Shown in pieces: positions 30,060 to 39,889 of a stretch of 64,000 nt of DNA; position 1 is the stretch's first letter, and every line of letters begins with the position of its first letter. Under the pieces are notes generated by a model. That model had not been told where the DNA came from. It searched no databases and worked only from the letters and a program-made list of their open reading frames with translations. This stretch comes from Rhizobium oryzicola (lineage in GTDB: Bacteria > Pseudomonadota > Alphaproteobacteria > Rhizobiales > Rhizobiaceae): contig NZ_JAUKWQ010000005.1 of NCBI RefSeq assembly GCF_030504645.1, forward strand, positions 62,001 to 126,000. Reading direction: 5' to 3'. The translations under genes were made by a program, and so were the position numbers.

Positions 30060-31391
30060 ATGCCAAACCAGCCCAGCATATCACGTCTTCTTACCGTTTG
30101 GCTCAGCGGTGGCCTGCTGGTGTTCTGGCTGATCGCCGTCGGCCTGGGCGTGTATGTCATGCAGGACGAGTTCGGCGAAATCTTCGACAGTTCGCTTCAG
30201 GAAACAGCAGAGCGCCTCGCGCCGCTGGTCGTCGACGATCTCTTCCTGCGTGATGATAATACCGCCACGCGACAACTTGAATCGCTCTACGGCACCATGC
30301 CGGATGAATATCTGACCTATCAGGTGCGGGATGCCTCTGGCCGCGTTCTCCTGCATTCCCATAATGTGGCTGCGGATCCTTATCCGGCACCCCTGAAGGC
30401 GGGCTTTTGGGAGGATGAACACCGGCGGATCTATACAGTCTCGGCGGTCAGTGGCACCGTCTTCGTGCAGGTGGCCGACTCGCTCGATCATCGCAAGGAA
30501 GCGGCAACGGAGGGTGGATTTGCGCTTCTGCTGCCCGGCCTTCTGCTGCTGCCGCTGAGTGTGCTGGCGGTCATCTACATCGTCAAACGTGCTGTGCGGC
30601 CGGTCGACCAACTGCGCCAGGCGATCTCTTCCAAGGACAGTGGCAATCTATCGGAGATCGAACTCGACCGCATGCCTGTCGAGCTGCAGCCTATCATGCA
30701 TTCGGTCAACCTGTTGCTGACGCGATTGCGGGGTGCCTTAGAAGCGGAGCGCGAACTGACGGCCAATAGTGCGCATGAATTGCGAACGCCGATCGCCGGG
30801 GCGCTGGCGCAGACCCAGATGCTGATATCGGAACTGGCGCAAAGCCCGGCCCAGCCCCGAGCCATGCAGGTGGAGTCGGCGCTGCAGAAACTCGCCACGC
30901 TGAATGAACGCCTGCTTCAACTGGCCCGCGCCGAAGCCGGGATCGGCGCCAGCGGCAATGCGGTTGATCTGGCCCCCATTCTGGATCTGGTGGTGGAGGA
31001 GTTTGACCGCAGGGATAGCTCCGGCCGCCTGATCTATCAACGCGATGCTGGTTTATCGCTGATCAAGCCCGCTAACCCGGATGCGTTTGCCATCATCCTG
31101 CGCAACCTCATAGAAAATGCGCTTCTATACGGCGCTGCAGACGCACCTGTTCACATCGAGATGGGGCAGGGCGGTGCGATCACAATTCGAAATAAGGCAT
31201 CGGCTATGTCGGATGAAGAACTAGCGCACATCCGTCGGCGCTTCGTCCGCGGTGACAATACCAAACCGGGCTCGGGACTCGGTCTTGCCATCACCGAGCG
31301 ACTGCTGGCCCAGATGAATGCGCGCCTGGAGCTTTCTTCGATTACGACCGAGGCCGGCCAAAGCCTGTTTCAGGCCAAAATCGCATTTTGA
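30060..31391 (+). CDS. sensor histidine kinase (QseC/PmrB-like)
   Basis: 443 residues from ATG 30060. A membrane helix (about 10-34), a periplasmic sensor of about 120 residues, a second helix (about 153-175) and a HAMP-like linker are present. The dimerisation domain carries His239 in NSAHELRTPIAG. The ATPase domain shows NLIENALLYG (N box), a degenerate G1 segment, and GSGLGLAITERLL (G2). The sensor resembles the QseC/TctE N-terminal class. The frame is open to 30012, but that lead precedes the transmembrane start and is not needed. Confidence 0.93.
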   Translation: MPNQPSISRLLTVWLSGGLLVFWLIAVGLGVYVMQDEFGEIFDSSLQETAERLAPLVVDDLFLRDDNTATRQLESLYGTMPDEYLTYQVRDASGRVLLHSHNVAADPYPAPLKAGFWEDEHRRIYTVSAVSGTVFVQVADSLDHRKEAATEGGFALLLPGLLLLPLSVLAVIYIVKRAVRPVDQLRQAISSKDSGNLSEIELDRMPVELQPIMHSVNLLLTRLRGALEAERELTANSAHELRTPIAGALAQTQMLISELAQSPAQPRAMQVESALQKLATLNERLLQLARAEAGIGASGNAVDLAPILDLVVEEFDRRDSSGRLIYQRDAGLSLIKPANPDAFAIILRNLIENALLYGAADAPVHIEMGQGGAITIRNKASAMSDEELAHIRRRFVRGDNTKPGSGLGLAITERLLAQMNARLELSSITTEAGQSLFQAKIAF

Positions 31392-31448
31392 AACCAACAC
31401 ACAGTTCGCACAATGAAGGTATAATAAGGTCGCCGATTCAACGGTTTA

Positions 31449-31538
31449 TGGCGGAAGAGGTGGGATTCGAACCCACGGTACGGTTTCCCGCACGCCGGTT
31501 TTCAAGACCGGTTCCTTAAACCACTCGGACACTCTTCC
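31449..31538 (-). tRNA. tRNA-Ser (anticodon UGA)
   Basis: 90 nt on the minus strand, CCA encoded. Acceptor stem GGAAGAG / CTCTTCC with discriminator G. Anticodon stem-loop CCGGT-CTTGAAA-ACCGG gives anticodon TGA. A long variable arm (GCGTGCGGGAAACCGTAC) and T-arm GGGTTCGAATCCC confirm a serine class II tRNA. Confidence 0.97.
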
Positions 31539-31661
31539 AGCTTAACGGCCACATCCGAAAACAGGTGCTTCGGATATAGTTCGTCTCCAATGGTCGATGC
31601 GGTTTACAGCGCGGCCCCAGCCTGCGTCAACCGCTAAAGACAATGGCCCGTTGTGGAATAC

Positions 31662-31695
31662 GCTGCAGAAATGTGAGCGTCTGCAGCATTTTTTC
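31662..31695 (+). terminator. terminator-like hairpin without an obvious upstream gene
   Basis: GCTGCAGA / TCTGCAGC perfect 8-bp stem (31662-31669 and 31680-31687), 10-nt loop, followed by ATTTTTTCT on the plus strand. The nearest plus-strand gene, the kinase, ends 270 bp upstream across the antisense tRNA. Confidence 0.55.
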
Positions 31696-31816
31696 TGGCG
31701 ATGCAGCGCCAACGCCCTAGATCGTCCATGGACAATGGTATTCAATAAATCTGAATAATGCTCACGTCTCTCTTCTGCAGGGCGGGGAGCAGGCATCCGA
31801 GGCTGGAGCGAACCCA

Positions 31817-33253
31817 ATGGCGGAACGGCGTACGATGACAAATGTGGTCTGGAGCATCAGCTCCAAGATTGCGATTTTTACCCTGAAATTCGTCAGTGTG
31901 CCCATTCTTGCCCGATACCTGCAGCCGGCCGAACTGGGCATGGTGGCAAGCGGGATGATCGTCGTGACCTTCCTGCTGATGTTCGCCGGGGCGGGTCTGA
32001 CGTCCGGGCTCATCCGCGAAGCTGTCGAGGACCGCGTCAGCGATGATACGGTGTTCTGGGCCAACCTCGGCGTCGCCACGACCCTTGCGATCCTTGTCTA
32101 TCTGTTTGCCTCGCCCCTGGCAGAACTGCTCGGTGCGCCGGAAGCCAACTGGCTGCTGCAAGTCTTTGCGCCGCTGTTCGTTCTCTATCTGGGGCCTGAT
32201 GTGGCAAGCTCGAAACTTGCCCGCCGCATGGCCTTCGACAAGGAGGCGATCTGCTCTGTGATATCGGAAGCGCTGGGGTCCATTGCGGCTGTCGTCGTCG
32301 TGCTGATGGGTGGCGGCATATGGGCGCTGATCGCTCAGCTTTACGTCTCAGCCGTGTTCAGGTTCGTCGGCCTCTTTCTGGTGTCGCGGTATCGGCCCGG
32401 CTTTCACTTTTCCGGGCTGCATCTCAAGCGCCACATGAATTACGGCGTGCGGCTCGTCGGCGCCGACTTCGTCAACTTCCTGTCCTTCCAGTCCCCGATT
32501 GTGGTCATCACGCGCATGCTTGGTCTGCCGGATGCCGGCACGTTCAACCTCACCAATCGTCTGTCCGACCTGCCGAACCAGATTGTTCTTACGGGATTGA
32601 TGAGTGTTTTGTTTCCTTCTTTCAGCCGGATGAATGATGATGGCAGGCGGCAGGCGGAAGTGTTGTCGCGCACGACACGTGCCACGACGCTTCTGCTGGC
32701 GCCCATGCTGTTCGGCATCTGGGCGGTGTCGGAGCCGGCGATGATTGTCGTCTTCGGGGAAAAATGGGCTTTCGCCGCGCCTGTGCTGGCCTGGCTTGCG
32801 GTCTCGAAGGGCATCATGTCGCCCTGCGGCAGCTTCATACCATATCTCAAGGCCACAGGCCATGCCTCGACGCTCTGGTGGTTCGGTCTTGGGCGAGCGA
32901 TCAGCGTACTGATCGCCATGATCCTTGGCACCTGGTTCTATGGTCTGGTCGGGCTTTGCGTTGCCATGTGCATCGTCAATCTGGGGATTCTGTTTGCCTA
33001 TCTCGCCGTCGTCCTTCGGGTCGCGGGCTTAGCGCTTCGGCAGGGCATCAAGGATGTCATGGTGCCGTTGGTAATCGCTGCAGTCATGGCGCTTGCCGTC
33101 AGGCTGTCCTTGGCAGACCAACTGCTCCTGTCCCACACGCCACTTGCTCGGTTGCTGGCGGGAGCCGCGATTGGTGGCGTGATCTATGGCGTGCTTGTCA
33201 TGCTGACCCAGCGCAAGCTCGTTCTCGATCTGGTTCGCCGTCAGCCGGTTTGA
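31817..33253 (+). CDS. MOP-superfamily polysaccharide flippase (Wzx/ExoT-like)
   Basis: 478 residues with 12-14 predicted membrane helices. It begins MAERRTMTNVVWSISSKIAIF. The oligosaccharide-flippase region includes VSVPILARYLQPAELGMVASG and RRMAFDKEAICSVISE, plus the long paired-helix repeat of the family. It probably moves lipid-linked sugar chains across the inner membrane for exopolysaccharide, capsule or O-antigen. No glycosyltransferase or polymerase genes lie nearby, so its pathway cannot be assigned. It is isolated between the tRNA and a convergent VanZ-like gene. Confidence 0.85.
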   Translation: MAERRTMTNVVWSISSKIAIFTLKFVSVPILARYLQPAELGMVASGMIVVTFLLMFAGAGLTSGLIREAVEDRVSDDTVFWANLGVATTLAILVYLFASPLAELLGAPEANWLLQVFAPLFVLYLGPDVASSKLARRMAFDKEAICSVISEALGSIAAVVVVLMGGGIWALIAQLYVSAVFRFVGLFLVSRYRPGFHFSGLHLKRHMNYGVRLVGADFVNFLSFQSPIVVITRMLGLPDAGTFNLTNRLSDLPNQIVLTGLMSVLFPSFSRMNDDGRRQAEVLSRTTRATTLLLAPMLFGIWAVSEPAMIVVFGEKWAFAAPVLAWLAVSKGIMSPCGSFIPYLKATGHASTLWWFGLGRAISVLIAMILGTWFYGLVGLCVAMCIVNLGILFAYLAVVLRVAGLALRQGIKDVMVPLVIAAVMALAVRLSLADQLLLSHTPLARLLAGAAIGGVIYGVLVMLTQRKLVLDLVRRQPV

Positions 33254-33287
33254 GCCGTTTGCTCGGTCTCTGATTGGGCCGCTGACG

Positions 33288-33650
33288 TCACTCCGTTTCC
33301 GCGATCTTTTTCGATCGTTGCAGCCGTTGGAGGATAGCGACGGCGACCAGACCGATCACCGCGCCCGCAGCCTTCACCAGCGCATCGCGCAACTGCGGAT
33401 GTCTGGTCGGCGACAGATATTGAAGCATCTCGATTGCGCCTGCACCTAGGATCAGCACGATTGCCAGCCACAAGAGGCGGCGGGGATAGACCAAACCGAA
33501 GAGGAAGGCGAGCAGGGCGAACGCCATGGCGCGATCCACGCTGACGGGCAGGGGATCCGGCGGACGCCAGCGAATGGGCGAGACGGTGACCACGATAATG
33601 GCGATCAGACAGAGCCAGGGAAGCAGCTTGAACAGAAGTGTTTTGAACAT
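33288..33650 (-). CDS. VanZ-like family membrane protein
   Basis: About 120 residues from ATG 33650, with four predicted membrane helices. VanZ-like landmarks are VTVSPIRWRPPDPLPVSVDRAMAF, LLAFLFGLVYPRR and the last segment EMLQYLSPTRHPQLRDALVKAAGAVIGL. ATGs at 33674 and 33689 extend the N-terminus by 8 or 13 residues and cannot be ruled out. In Enterococcus VanZ gives low teicoplanin resistance; its homologues in Gram-negatives are of unknown function. Convergent with the flippase gene. Confidence 0.78.
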   Translation of the reverse strand: MFKTLLFKLLPWLCLIAIIVVTVSPIRWRPPDPLPVSVDRAMAFALLAFLFGLVYPRRLLWLAIVLILGAGAIEMLQYLSPTRHPQLRDALVKAAGAVIGLVAVAILQRLQRSKKIAETE

Positions 33651-33733
33651 AAGGGTTGATAACGTCGCGAGCATCTTGCTGCAACGCAAGAGTGAGTGAT
33701 ACTTAAAACTTAATATTCGTTAACTTGTTTGGT

Positions 33734-33752
33734 TTATTTTTCGAAAAAATAA
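33734..33752. repeat. AT-rich perfect inverted repeat upstream of rlpA
   Basis: TTATTTTT-CGA-AAAAATAA, in a distinctly AT-rich 150-bp intergenic stretch between divergent VanZ-like and rlpA genes. Possible regulator site or promoter-proximal structure. Confidence 0.4.
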
Positions 33753-33840
33753 GAATTCATTAACTATAATTCGTAGAATTTTAATTATCCACGCTTTTTG
33801 GATCGCATTTTAGCCACGTTGAGGGCAAAACTGCCTGTGT

Positions 33841-35151
33841 GTGAGCCCGGCTATGGTTAATTGCGATCATGGTGGGGCGCGGGGTGTTTCGCACGAGGCA
33901 AAGCGTAAGCCCCAAGCGGCGTGGGACAGTGTGTTGAGTTCAAAGTCTGGTAAACTTGTTCGGGGAACCAAGTGGCTTGGTGTAACCCTGATGTGTGCAG
34001 GTATGGCATCCTGCGCCACGACCACCACTCGTCAGGCAGAAAATAAGCCGAAGCCCAGAAGCAAGGAATATTTCGCGGAGAGCGTTTACGGCGTGAAGGC
34101 AAGCCCGCGCGTCGTTGCCGATGGGCAGCCGGTTCCCCGTGGCGGCGGGCGCGAACTCGTCGGCGATCCCTACCAGGTCAAGGGCAAGACCTATGTGCCG
34201 AAGGAAGATCCGAACTACAATAAGTCCGGTCTCGCATCCTGGTATGGTTCTGCCTTCCACGGCCGTCTGACCGCCAATGGCGAAATCTACGACACCCAAT
34301 ATATTTCCGCAGCGCATCCGACCTTTCCGCTTCCCAGCTATGCGCGCGTGACGAACTTGGATACGGGTACCTCCCTGATCGTGCGCGTCAACGATCGCGG
34401 TCCCTACCATCCGGGTCGCATCATCGACGTTTCCAGCAAGGCCGCCGAACTCCTGGATTTCAAGAGCACAGGTACGGCACATGTGAATGTGCAGTATGTA
34501 GGACGTGCGCGCATGGACGGCCGCGACATGCCGTTCATGATGGCCTCCTACGTGCGCAAGGGCGAGCGCCTGCCGCGTATCGGTCCTGAGGGACAGATTG
34601 CAACGGGCGTGATGGTAGCCTCCAATCAGTCCTTCAAGGACCAGCTGCAGAATTTCGGCCGCTACAGCAGCAACAGCCCCGAACCCGCCCCCATCTTCAG
34701 CAGCAAGCAGCAGCCAGCCAAGCCGTCAGTACCGGCAGCAACCGGTTCGAGAACCACGCAGGTCGCATCGGTTGCTCCTCAGCTTCAAAAGGCTCCGGCA
34801 CCGGTTGAACGCAAGACGGAGGTTCGTCCTGTGGCGGTTGCGTCTGCTGCTCCTGCACTTGCAGCGCCCGTTGCGCAGAAACATGTGCAGCCGGCACCGG
34901 CGCCCGTTCAGGTTGCTCGACTTGAGCCGGCCCGTCCTGCTCCTGTTGCTCAGCCGGCTCCTGTCGCGCAGCAGCAGGCGCGTTCCGCTGTCGCGCCTAC
35001 CCAGGCGATCAAGCCCGTCCAGACGGCAAAGCGCGTTCAGCCGATGGCATCCGAAACGGCCTATGCCGCGGCGCCGAAGCCAAGCAAGCCTCAGGTCATG
35101 TTTGGCAACGTCATCCTGCGCGAAGACGGTGTACTCGAAACAGCGAAATAG
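33841..35151 (+). CDS. rlpA: RlpA-family septal ring lytic transglycosylase (lipoprotein)
   Basis: 436 residues from GTG 33841. A lipobox (MCAGMASC, Cys58) marks an outer-membrane lipoprotein. The true start may be GTG 33931, which would put the signal at the N-terminus. The double-psi beta-barrel RlpA domain (about residues 130-225) has GLASWYGSAFHGRLTANGE, AHPTFPLPSYARVTNLDTG, VRVNDRGPYHPGRIIDVS with the catalytic Asp, and AELLDF. The C-terminal 170 residues are Ala/Pro/Gln-rich and low complexity, where other RlpA proteins have a SPOR domain. Upstream of dacA-like, both peptidoglycan genes. Confidence 0.9.
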   Translation: MSPAMVNCDHGGARGVSHEAKRKPQAAWDSVLSSKSGKLVRGTKWLGVTLMCAGMASCATTTTRQAENKPKPRSKEYFAESVYGVKASPRVVADGQPVPRGGGRELVGDPYQVKGKTYVPKEDPNYNKSGLASWYGSAFHGRLTANGEIYDTQYISAAHPTFPLPSYARVTNLDTGTSLIVRVNDRGPYHPGRIIDVSSKAAELLDFKSTGTAHVNVQYVGRARMDGRDMPFMMASYVRKGERLPRIGPEGQIATGVMVASNQSFKDQLQNFGRYSSNSPEPAPIFSSKQQPAKPSVPAATGSRTTQVASVAPQLQKAPAPVERKTEVRPVAVASAAPALAAPVAQKHVQPAPAPVQVARLEPARPAPVAQPAPVAQQQARSAVAPTQAIKPVQTAKRVQPMASETAYAAAPKPSKPQVMFGNVILREDGVLETAK

Positions 35152-35250
35152 TGTGCTGCAAAACACGGTGAGGCAAAAACTGTCTCACCTTGAAACAGCT
35201 CAGGTTGCCCTGACCGCTATTAGCGTTTAGGCAGGGAAGGCACGTGACAG

Positions 35251-36438
35251 ATGGGATACTCCATGCGCCACCGCGCCTTTTCGACTGTTTTTGCCTTCTT
35301 TGCTTTTCTGGTTGCTGTCGGTGCCGCGCCCATTGCCGTCGCCGCTGACGAGCCGCGTCTGCCCGATCTGAAGGCCAAGCAGATCTATATGATCGAGGCA
35401 AAGTCCGGGACGGTGCTCCTGGCGGATAATGAGAACCAGTCCTTTCCGGCCGCGTCGCTCGCCAAGCTGATGACCATGGATCTGGTGTTTGAGGCCCTGC
35501 GCAAAGGGGAGGTCTCTCTTGATGCGACCTACCGCGTTTCCGAAAATGCCTGGCGCACCGGCGGTGCCCCTTCGGGCACCTCAACAATGTTTGCGGCACT
35601 GAAGTCGGAAGTGCGTCTTGAGGATCTGATCAAGGGCGTGGTGATCCAGAACGGCAATGATGCGTGCATCATCATTGCCGAGGGCATGGCCGGTTCAGAG
35701 GCCGAGTTCGCGGCCCGAATGACGGCACGTGCCAAGGATCTCGGTCTTGCCCGCAGCGTGTTCGGCAACTCCACCGGCCTGCCGCAGCAGGAGAGCCGTA
35801 TGACTGCGCGTGATGCTGTGGAACTGGCGCGTCATATCCAGACGACCTATCCAGATTTCTACAAGCTCTACGCCCAACCGGACTTCACCTGGAACAAGAT
35901 CTTCCAGCGCAACAAGAACCCTCTGATGGCCCTCAACATCGGCGTGGACGGTTTGGGCGCCGGTTACGCGGAAGGCTCAGGCTATGCGGTTGTCGCCTCT
36001 GTGGAGCGCAATGGCACCCGCCTGTTCATGGCAATGGCCGGTCTCGCGAGTGACAAGGAGCGCCTGGAGGAATCGCGCCGTGTTCTGGAATGGGGGCTTT
36101 CCTCGTTCGAAACGCGTGCGCTTTTCAAGGAAGGTGAAGTGGTCGGCCAGGTCGCGGTCTATGGTGGTGCCAGCAGTCATGTGAACCTTGTCGCCAAGGG
36201 GCCGATCGAGATCTATGTGCCGACACGAAATCCCGATCGGCTGAGTGGTCGCATTGTCTATCATTGGCCGCTGCGCGCGCCGGTCTCTGCCGGTCAGCAA
36301 GTTGGTGTTCTCAAAATTTCTGCCGGGGAGCGCCAGTTGCGGGAAGTACCGCTTTATGCTGAAGGTCCAGTTGGCGAGGGGACGTTGACTTCGAAGGCCA
36401 CCGATGCGCTTCTCGAACTGATATTCTTCTGGCTTTAG
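35251..36438 (+). CDS. DacA-like D-alanyl-D-alanine carboxypeptidase family protein with altered motifs
   Basis: 395 residues with a signal peptide (residues 1-32, VAA-DEP). The SxxK nucleophile motif is intact as AASLAKLM (Ser69, Lys72). The SxN motif is NGN (Asn134-Asn136) instead of SGN. The KTG motif is GAG (residues 236-238, in [14 protein letters not shown]) instead of KTG. A PBP5-type C-terminal beta-sandwich domain (about 285-380) and a final amphipathic/hydrophobic stretch LLELIFFWL complete it. Without the KTG lysine, D,D-carboxypeptidase activity is doubtful; it may be a pseudo-enzyme or a divergent family form. It lies 99 bp after rlpA. Confidence 0.85.
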   Translation: MGYSMRHRAFSTVFAFFAFLVAVGAAPIAVAADEPRLPDLKAKQIYMIEAKSGTVLLADNENQSFPAASLAKLMTMDLVFEALRKGEVSLDATYRVSENAWRTGGAPSGTSTMFAALKSEVRLEDLIKGVVIQNGNDACIIIAEGMAGSEAEFAARMTARAKDLGLARSVFGNSTGLPQQESRMTARDAVELARHIQTTYPDFYKLYAQPDFTWNKIFQRNKNPLMALNIGVDGLGAGYAEGSGYAVVASVERNGTRLFMAMAGLASDKERLEESRRVLEWGLSSFETRALFKEGEVVGQVAVYGGASSHVNLVAKGPIEIYVPTRNPDRLSGRIVYHWPLRAPVSAGQQVGVLKISAGERQLREVPLYAEGPVGEGTLTSKATDALLELIFFWL

Positions 36439-36490
36439 AATTGCCGTTGCTTTCGCAACCTTCAGCAATGGGATAGAAAGCAGAAATGCT

Positions 36491-37204
36491 TTGAACATTA
36501 TCGGCAACCGCGTGACGACATCATCAGGCCTGTTTGTAACTTTTGAAGGCGGGGAGGGCGCCGGCAAGTCCAGCCAGATTCGGCGACTGGCGGAAACGCT
36601 GCGCAAACAGGGCTACTCCGTGCTTGTCACCCGAGAGCCGGGCGGATCCGCCGGAGCGGAGGCGGTACGCCATGTTATTTTGTCTGGTGCTGCTGAAGCC
36701 TTCGGCACGCGCCTGGAGGCCATGCTGTTTGCCGCTGCCCGCAACGACCACGTGGAAGAGGTGATCCGGCCGGCGCTGGCGCGCGGCACTGTGGTGCTCT
36801 GTGACCGCTTCATCGATTCCTCGCGCGTCTATCAGGGCGTGACCGGCAATCTGGAGCCTGAATTCTTGAAGGCGCTGGAGCGTGTGGCCGTCAACGGCCT
36901 TTACCCTCATCTGACGCTGATCATGGACATCCCGGCGGCCATCGGTCTGGAGAGAGCTCGAAAGCGTGCCGAGGCGACTGGCGACAATGCGCCGCCCGAT
37001 CGTTTCGAGAAGGAGGAGATCGAGACTCACGAAAAGCGCCGCCAGGCCTTTCTTGATATTGCAGCCGCAGAGCCGGAACGTTGCCAGGTGGTCGATGCGA
37101 CGCGAAGCGAGAAGATCGTGGCAGCCGACATCCTCTCGCTCGTACAGGCGCATTTGCCGACGCTGCTTGACGTACCCGTCGCCAAGGCTGAAAACGCATC
37201 ATGA
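36491..37204 (+). CDS. tmk: thymidylate kinase
   Basis: 237 residues from TTG 36491, or 230 from GTG 36512, which matches the usual N-terminus better; neither has a clear ribosome site. It phosphorylates dTMP. P-loop [12 protein letters not shown], DRx motif [13 protein letters not shown], and the lid region [15 protein letters not shown] are present. The stop overlaps holB by 4 bp, giving a coupled tmk-holB pair as in many bacteria. Confidence 0.96.
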   Translation: MNIIGNRVTTSSGLFVTFEGGEGAGKSSQIRRLAETLRKQGYSVLVTREPGGSAGAEAVRHVILSGAAEAFGTRLEAMLFAAARNDHVEEVIRPALARGTVVLCDRFIDSSRVYQGVTGNLEPEFLKALERVAVNGLYPHLTLIMDIPAAIGLERARKRAEATGDNAPPDRFEKEEIETHEKRRQAFLDIAAAEPERCQVVDATRSEKIVAADILSLVQAHLPTLLDVPVAKAENAS

Positions 37205-38229
37205 CGGAACAACATCCAGGGGTGCTGGACGGCGCGATCCCGCCCCAGACCAACACGCATCTTTTCGGGCATGAAGCGGCGGAGGCCTTTCTGGCGCGCT
37301 CCTACAAGTCCGGAAAGAGCCACCACGCGATCCTCATCGAAGGTCCTGAGGGGATCGGCAAGGCGACGCTCGCCTTTCGTTTCGCCAATCATGTCTTGAG
37401 TCATCCTGACCCGGCCAAAGCACCCGATCATCTAACGGCGCCCGATCCGCATTCGGCTGTCAGCCGCCAGATCGCTTCTGGTGCCTCGCACAATCTTCTG
37501 CATCTGAGCCGCCCGGTGGATGAAAAGACCGGCAAGATGAAGAGCGCCATTACCGTGGACGAGGTGAGGAGGGCAGGGCACTTCTTTTCGCAGACATCGG
37601 GTACGGGCAATTGGCGTATCGTCATCATCGATCCGGCCGATGACCTGAACCGCAATGCGGCCAATGCCATCCTGAAGATCCTGGAGGAACCGCCGCGTCG
37701 CGCGCTGTTTCTCGTGCTCAGCCATGCCCCAGGCAAGCTGCTGCCGACCATCCGCTCCCGCTGCCTGCCGCTGAAGCTTGCTCCGCTTTCGGACGCCGAT
37801 CTGCGGCAATCGCTCGCCGCCTTGGGCTCTCCGTTGGATGGTGGGCGGACGGAAGAAGAGGTTCTGCGCCTGGCCAATGGCAGTGTTTCACAGGCGCTCA
37901 AATTGCTGAATTACGGCGGCACGGAAATCATTGCGGCGTTCGAGGAAATCCTGTCGGCCAGCGGACCTGCTGCACGGCGTGCCATGCATCGCTTGGCCGA
38001 CGTGCTTTCGGGGAAAGACAATGACGTCATCTTCGGCTTTTTCCTGGAACATCTGGGTGACGTGCTGGCTGAGCGGGCGAGGGCGCTTGCGTTGCAAGGC
38101 GACCTTTTCGGCGCCGACAAGACGGCCCGTCTTGCCAGCGAGATCAACGAGAAGATTACGGTGTCGCAGGCCTATAATCTCGATCGCAAGCAGACAATCC
38201 TGAACCTGCTGGAGGATGTTTCGGCCTGA
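37201..38229 (+). CDS. holB: DNA polymerase III subunit delta'
   Basis: 342 residues. AAA+ clamp-loader fold with [12 protein letters not shown] (P-loop-like), [47 protein letters not shown] (the classic delta' region with sensor), and [13 protein letters not shown]. It works in the tau/gamma complex that loads the beta clamp. Start ATG overlaps the tmk stop. metG follows 96 bp downstream. Confidence 0.95.
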   Translation: MTEQHPGVLDGAIPPQTNTHLFGHEAAEAFLARSYKSGKSHHAILIEGPEGIGKATLAFRFANHVLSHPDPAKAPDHLTAPDPHSAVSRQIASGASHNLLHLSRPVDEKTGKMKSAITVDEVRRAGHFFSQTSGTGNWRIVIIDPADDLNRNAANAILKILEEPPRRALFLVLSHAPGKLLPTIRSRCLPLKLAPLSDADLRQSLAALGSPLDGGRTEEEVLRLANGSVSQALKLLNYGGTEIIAAFEEILSASGPAARRAMHRLADVLSGKDNDVIFGFFLEHLGDVLAERARALALQGDLFGADKTARLASEINEKITVSQAYNLDRKQTILNLLEDVSA

Positions 38230-38325
38230 TCCTTCTCTCGGGTGCAATCAGGGTGTTTCGCAACGGCGAAACATGGGTTAAGACGCGGGACCCTATCTTG
38301 ATCGAGAAAGCTGACGCTGGCCGCA

Positions 38326-39885
38326 ATGTCTTCGAAAACCCCGTATTACATCACCACCGCCATCTCCTATCCCAATGGCAAGCCGCATATCGGCCATGCC
38401 TACGAACTGATCGCGACGGATGCCATGGCTCGCTTCCAGCGGCTGGATGGCAAGGATGTTTTCTTCCTGACGGGCACGGATGAGCACGGCCAGAAGATGC
38501 AGCAGACGGCCCGCAATGAAGGCATCACGCCGGAAGCGCTCGCCGAGCGGAACTCGAATGAATTCCGCGCCATGGGCAAGTTGCTCAATGCGTCCAATGA
38601 CGATTTCATACGCACCACCGAGCCACGCCACCATGAGGCAAGCCAGGAAATCTGGAGGCGCATGGAGGCCAATGGCGATATCTACAAGGACAGCTATGCC
38701 GGCTGGTACTCGGTGCGCGACGAAGCCTATTACGCCGAAGACGAAACGGAAGTGCGCGCCGATGGCGTTCGCTACGGGCCGCAGGGCACGCCGGTGGAAT
38801 GGGTGGAAGAGGAAAGCTACTTCTTCAAGCTCTCCGCCTATGAAGACAAGCTCTTGAAGCTTTACGAGGACCAGCCGGATTTCATCGGCCCCAACGAACG
38901 CCGCAACGAGGTGATCTCCTTCGTCAAATCCGGGCTCAAGGATCTGTCGGTTTCGCGCACCACCTTCGACTGGGGCATCAAGGTTCCGGGCGACGAGAAG
39001 CATGTGATGTATGTCTGGGTCGACGCGCTGACGAACTACGTTACAGCGACCGGTTACCTGACCGATCAGAACGGTCCACGTGCGAAATACTGGCCGGCGG
39101 ATGCGCATATCATCGGCAAGGACATCATCCGCTTCCACGCGGTATACTGGCCTGCCTTCCTGATGTCAGCCGGCATTCCGCTGCCGAAGCGGGTCTACGC
39201 CCACGGCTTCCTGCTCAACAAGGGCGAGAAGATGTCGAAGTCGCTCGGCAACGTCGTCGACCCCGTCAATCTGGTCAGCCATTTCGGCCTGGATCAGGTG
39301 CGCTTCTTCTTCCTGCGCGAAGTGTCCTTCGGCCAGGACGGCAGCTATTCGGAGGAGGGGATCGGCACGCGCATCAATGCGGACCTCGCCAACGGTATCG
39401 GCAACCTCGCCAGCCGCTCGCTGTCGATGATCGCCAAGAACCTCGAGGGCAAGATGCCGGAACCCGGCCCGCTGACGGATGCCGACAAGGCCATTCTCGC
39501 CACCGCTGACGAGGCGATTGCTATCTGCCGTGAGGAAATGGGTCGCCAGCAGATCCACAAGGCGGTCGGCGCGATCATGAACATCGTCAACGAGTCGGAT
39601 CGTTACTTCGCGGCGCAGGAGCCCTGGGTGCTGCGCAAGACGGATGTGGCGCGCATGGCGACCGTACTCTACGTGACTGCCGAAGTGGTGCGCCAGATCG
39701 CCATCCTGTTCCAGCCGATCATGCCGGACAGTGCAGCAAAGCTGCTGGATCTCGTCGCCGTGCCGGAGGAAAAGCGTAGCTTTGTCTATCTCGGTGAGGC
39801 GGGTCGCCTGGCGCCCGGTACTGAGCTTCCAGCCCCCGCTCCTGTCTTCCCGCGCTATATCGCACCGGAAGCAGACAAGGCCTGA
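38326..39885 (+). CDS. metG: methionyl-tRNA synthetase
   Basis: 519 residues, the short form without the C-terminal tRNA-binding (Trbp111-like) domain. Class I motifs HIGH ([11 protein letters not shown]) and KMSKS (EKMSKSLGN) are intact. The connective-peptide region lacks the four zinc cysteines seen in the E. coli enzyme, as is common for this shorter type. Anticodon-binding helices run from about residue 370. It lies between holB and tatD in the same direction. Confidence 0.97.
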   Translation: MSSKTPYYITTAISYPNGKPHIGHAYELIATDAMARFQRLDGKDVFFLTGTDEHGQKMQQTARNEGITPEALAERNSNEFRAMGKLLNASNDDFIRTTEPRHHEASQEIWRRMEANGDIYKDSYAGWYSVRDEAYYAEDETEVRADGVRYGPQGTPVEWVEEESYFFKLSAYEDKLLKLYEDQPDFIGPNERRNEVISFVKSGLKDLSVSRTTFDWGIKVPGDEKHVMYVWVDALTNYVTATGYLTDQNGPRAKYWPADAHIIGKDIIRFHAVYWPAFLMSAGIPLPKRVYAHGFLLNKGEKMSKSLGNVVDPVNLVSHFGLDQVRFFFLREVSFGQDGSYSEEGIGTRINADLANGIGNLASRSLSMIAKNLEGKMPEPGPLTDADKAILATADEAIAICREEMGRQQIHKAVGAIMNIVNESDRYFAAQEPWVLRKTDVARMATVLYVTAEVVRQIAILFQPIMPDSAAKLLDLVAVPEEKRSFVYLGEAGRLAPGTELPAPAPVFPRYIAPEADKA

Positions 39886-39889
39886 GCTG

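Noticed and set aside
33700..33790. CtrA box TTAA-N7-TTAA upstream of rlpA
   Set aside because: Only spacings of 3 and 6 bp were found between TTAA tetramers, so not called as a site.
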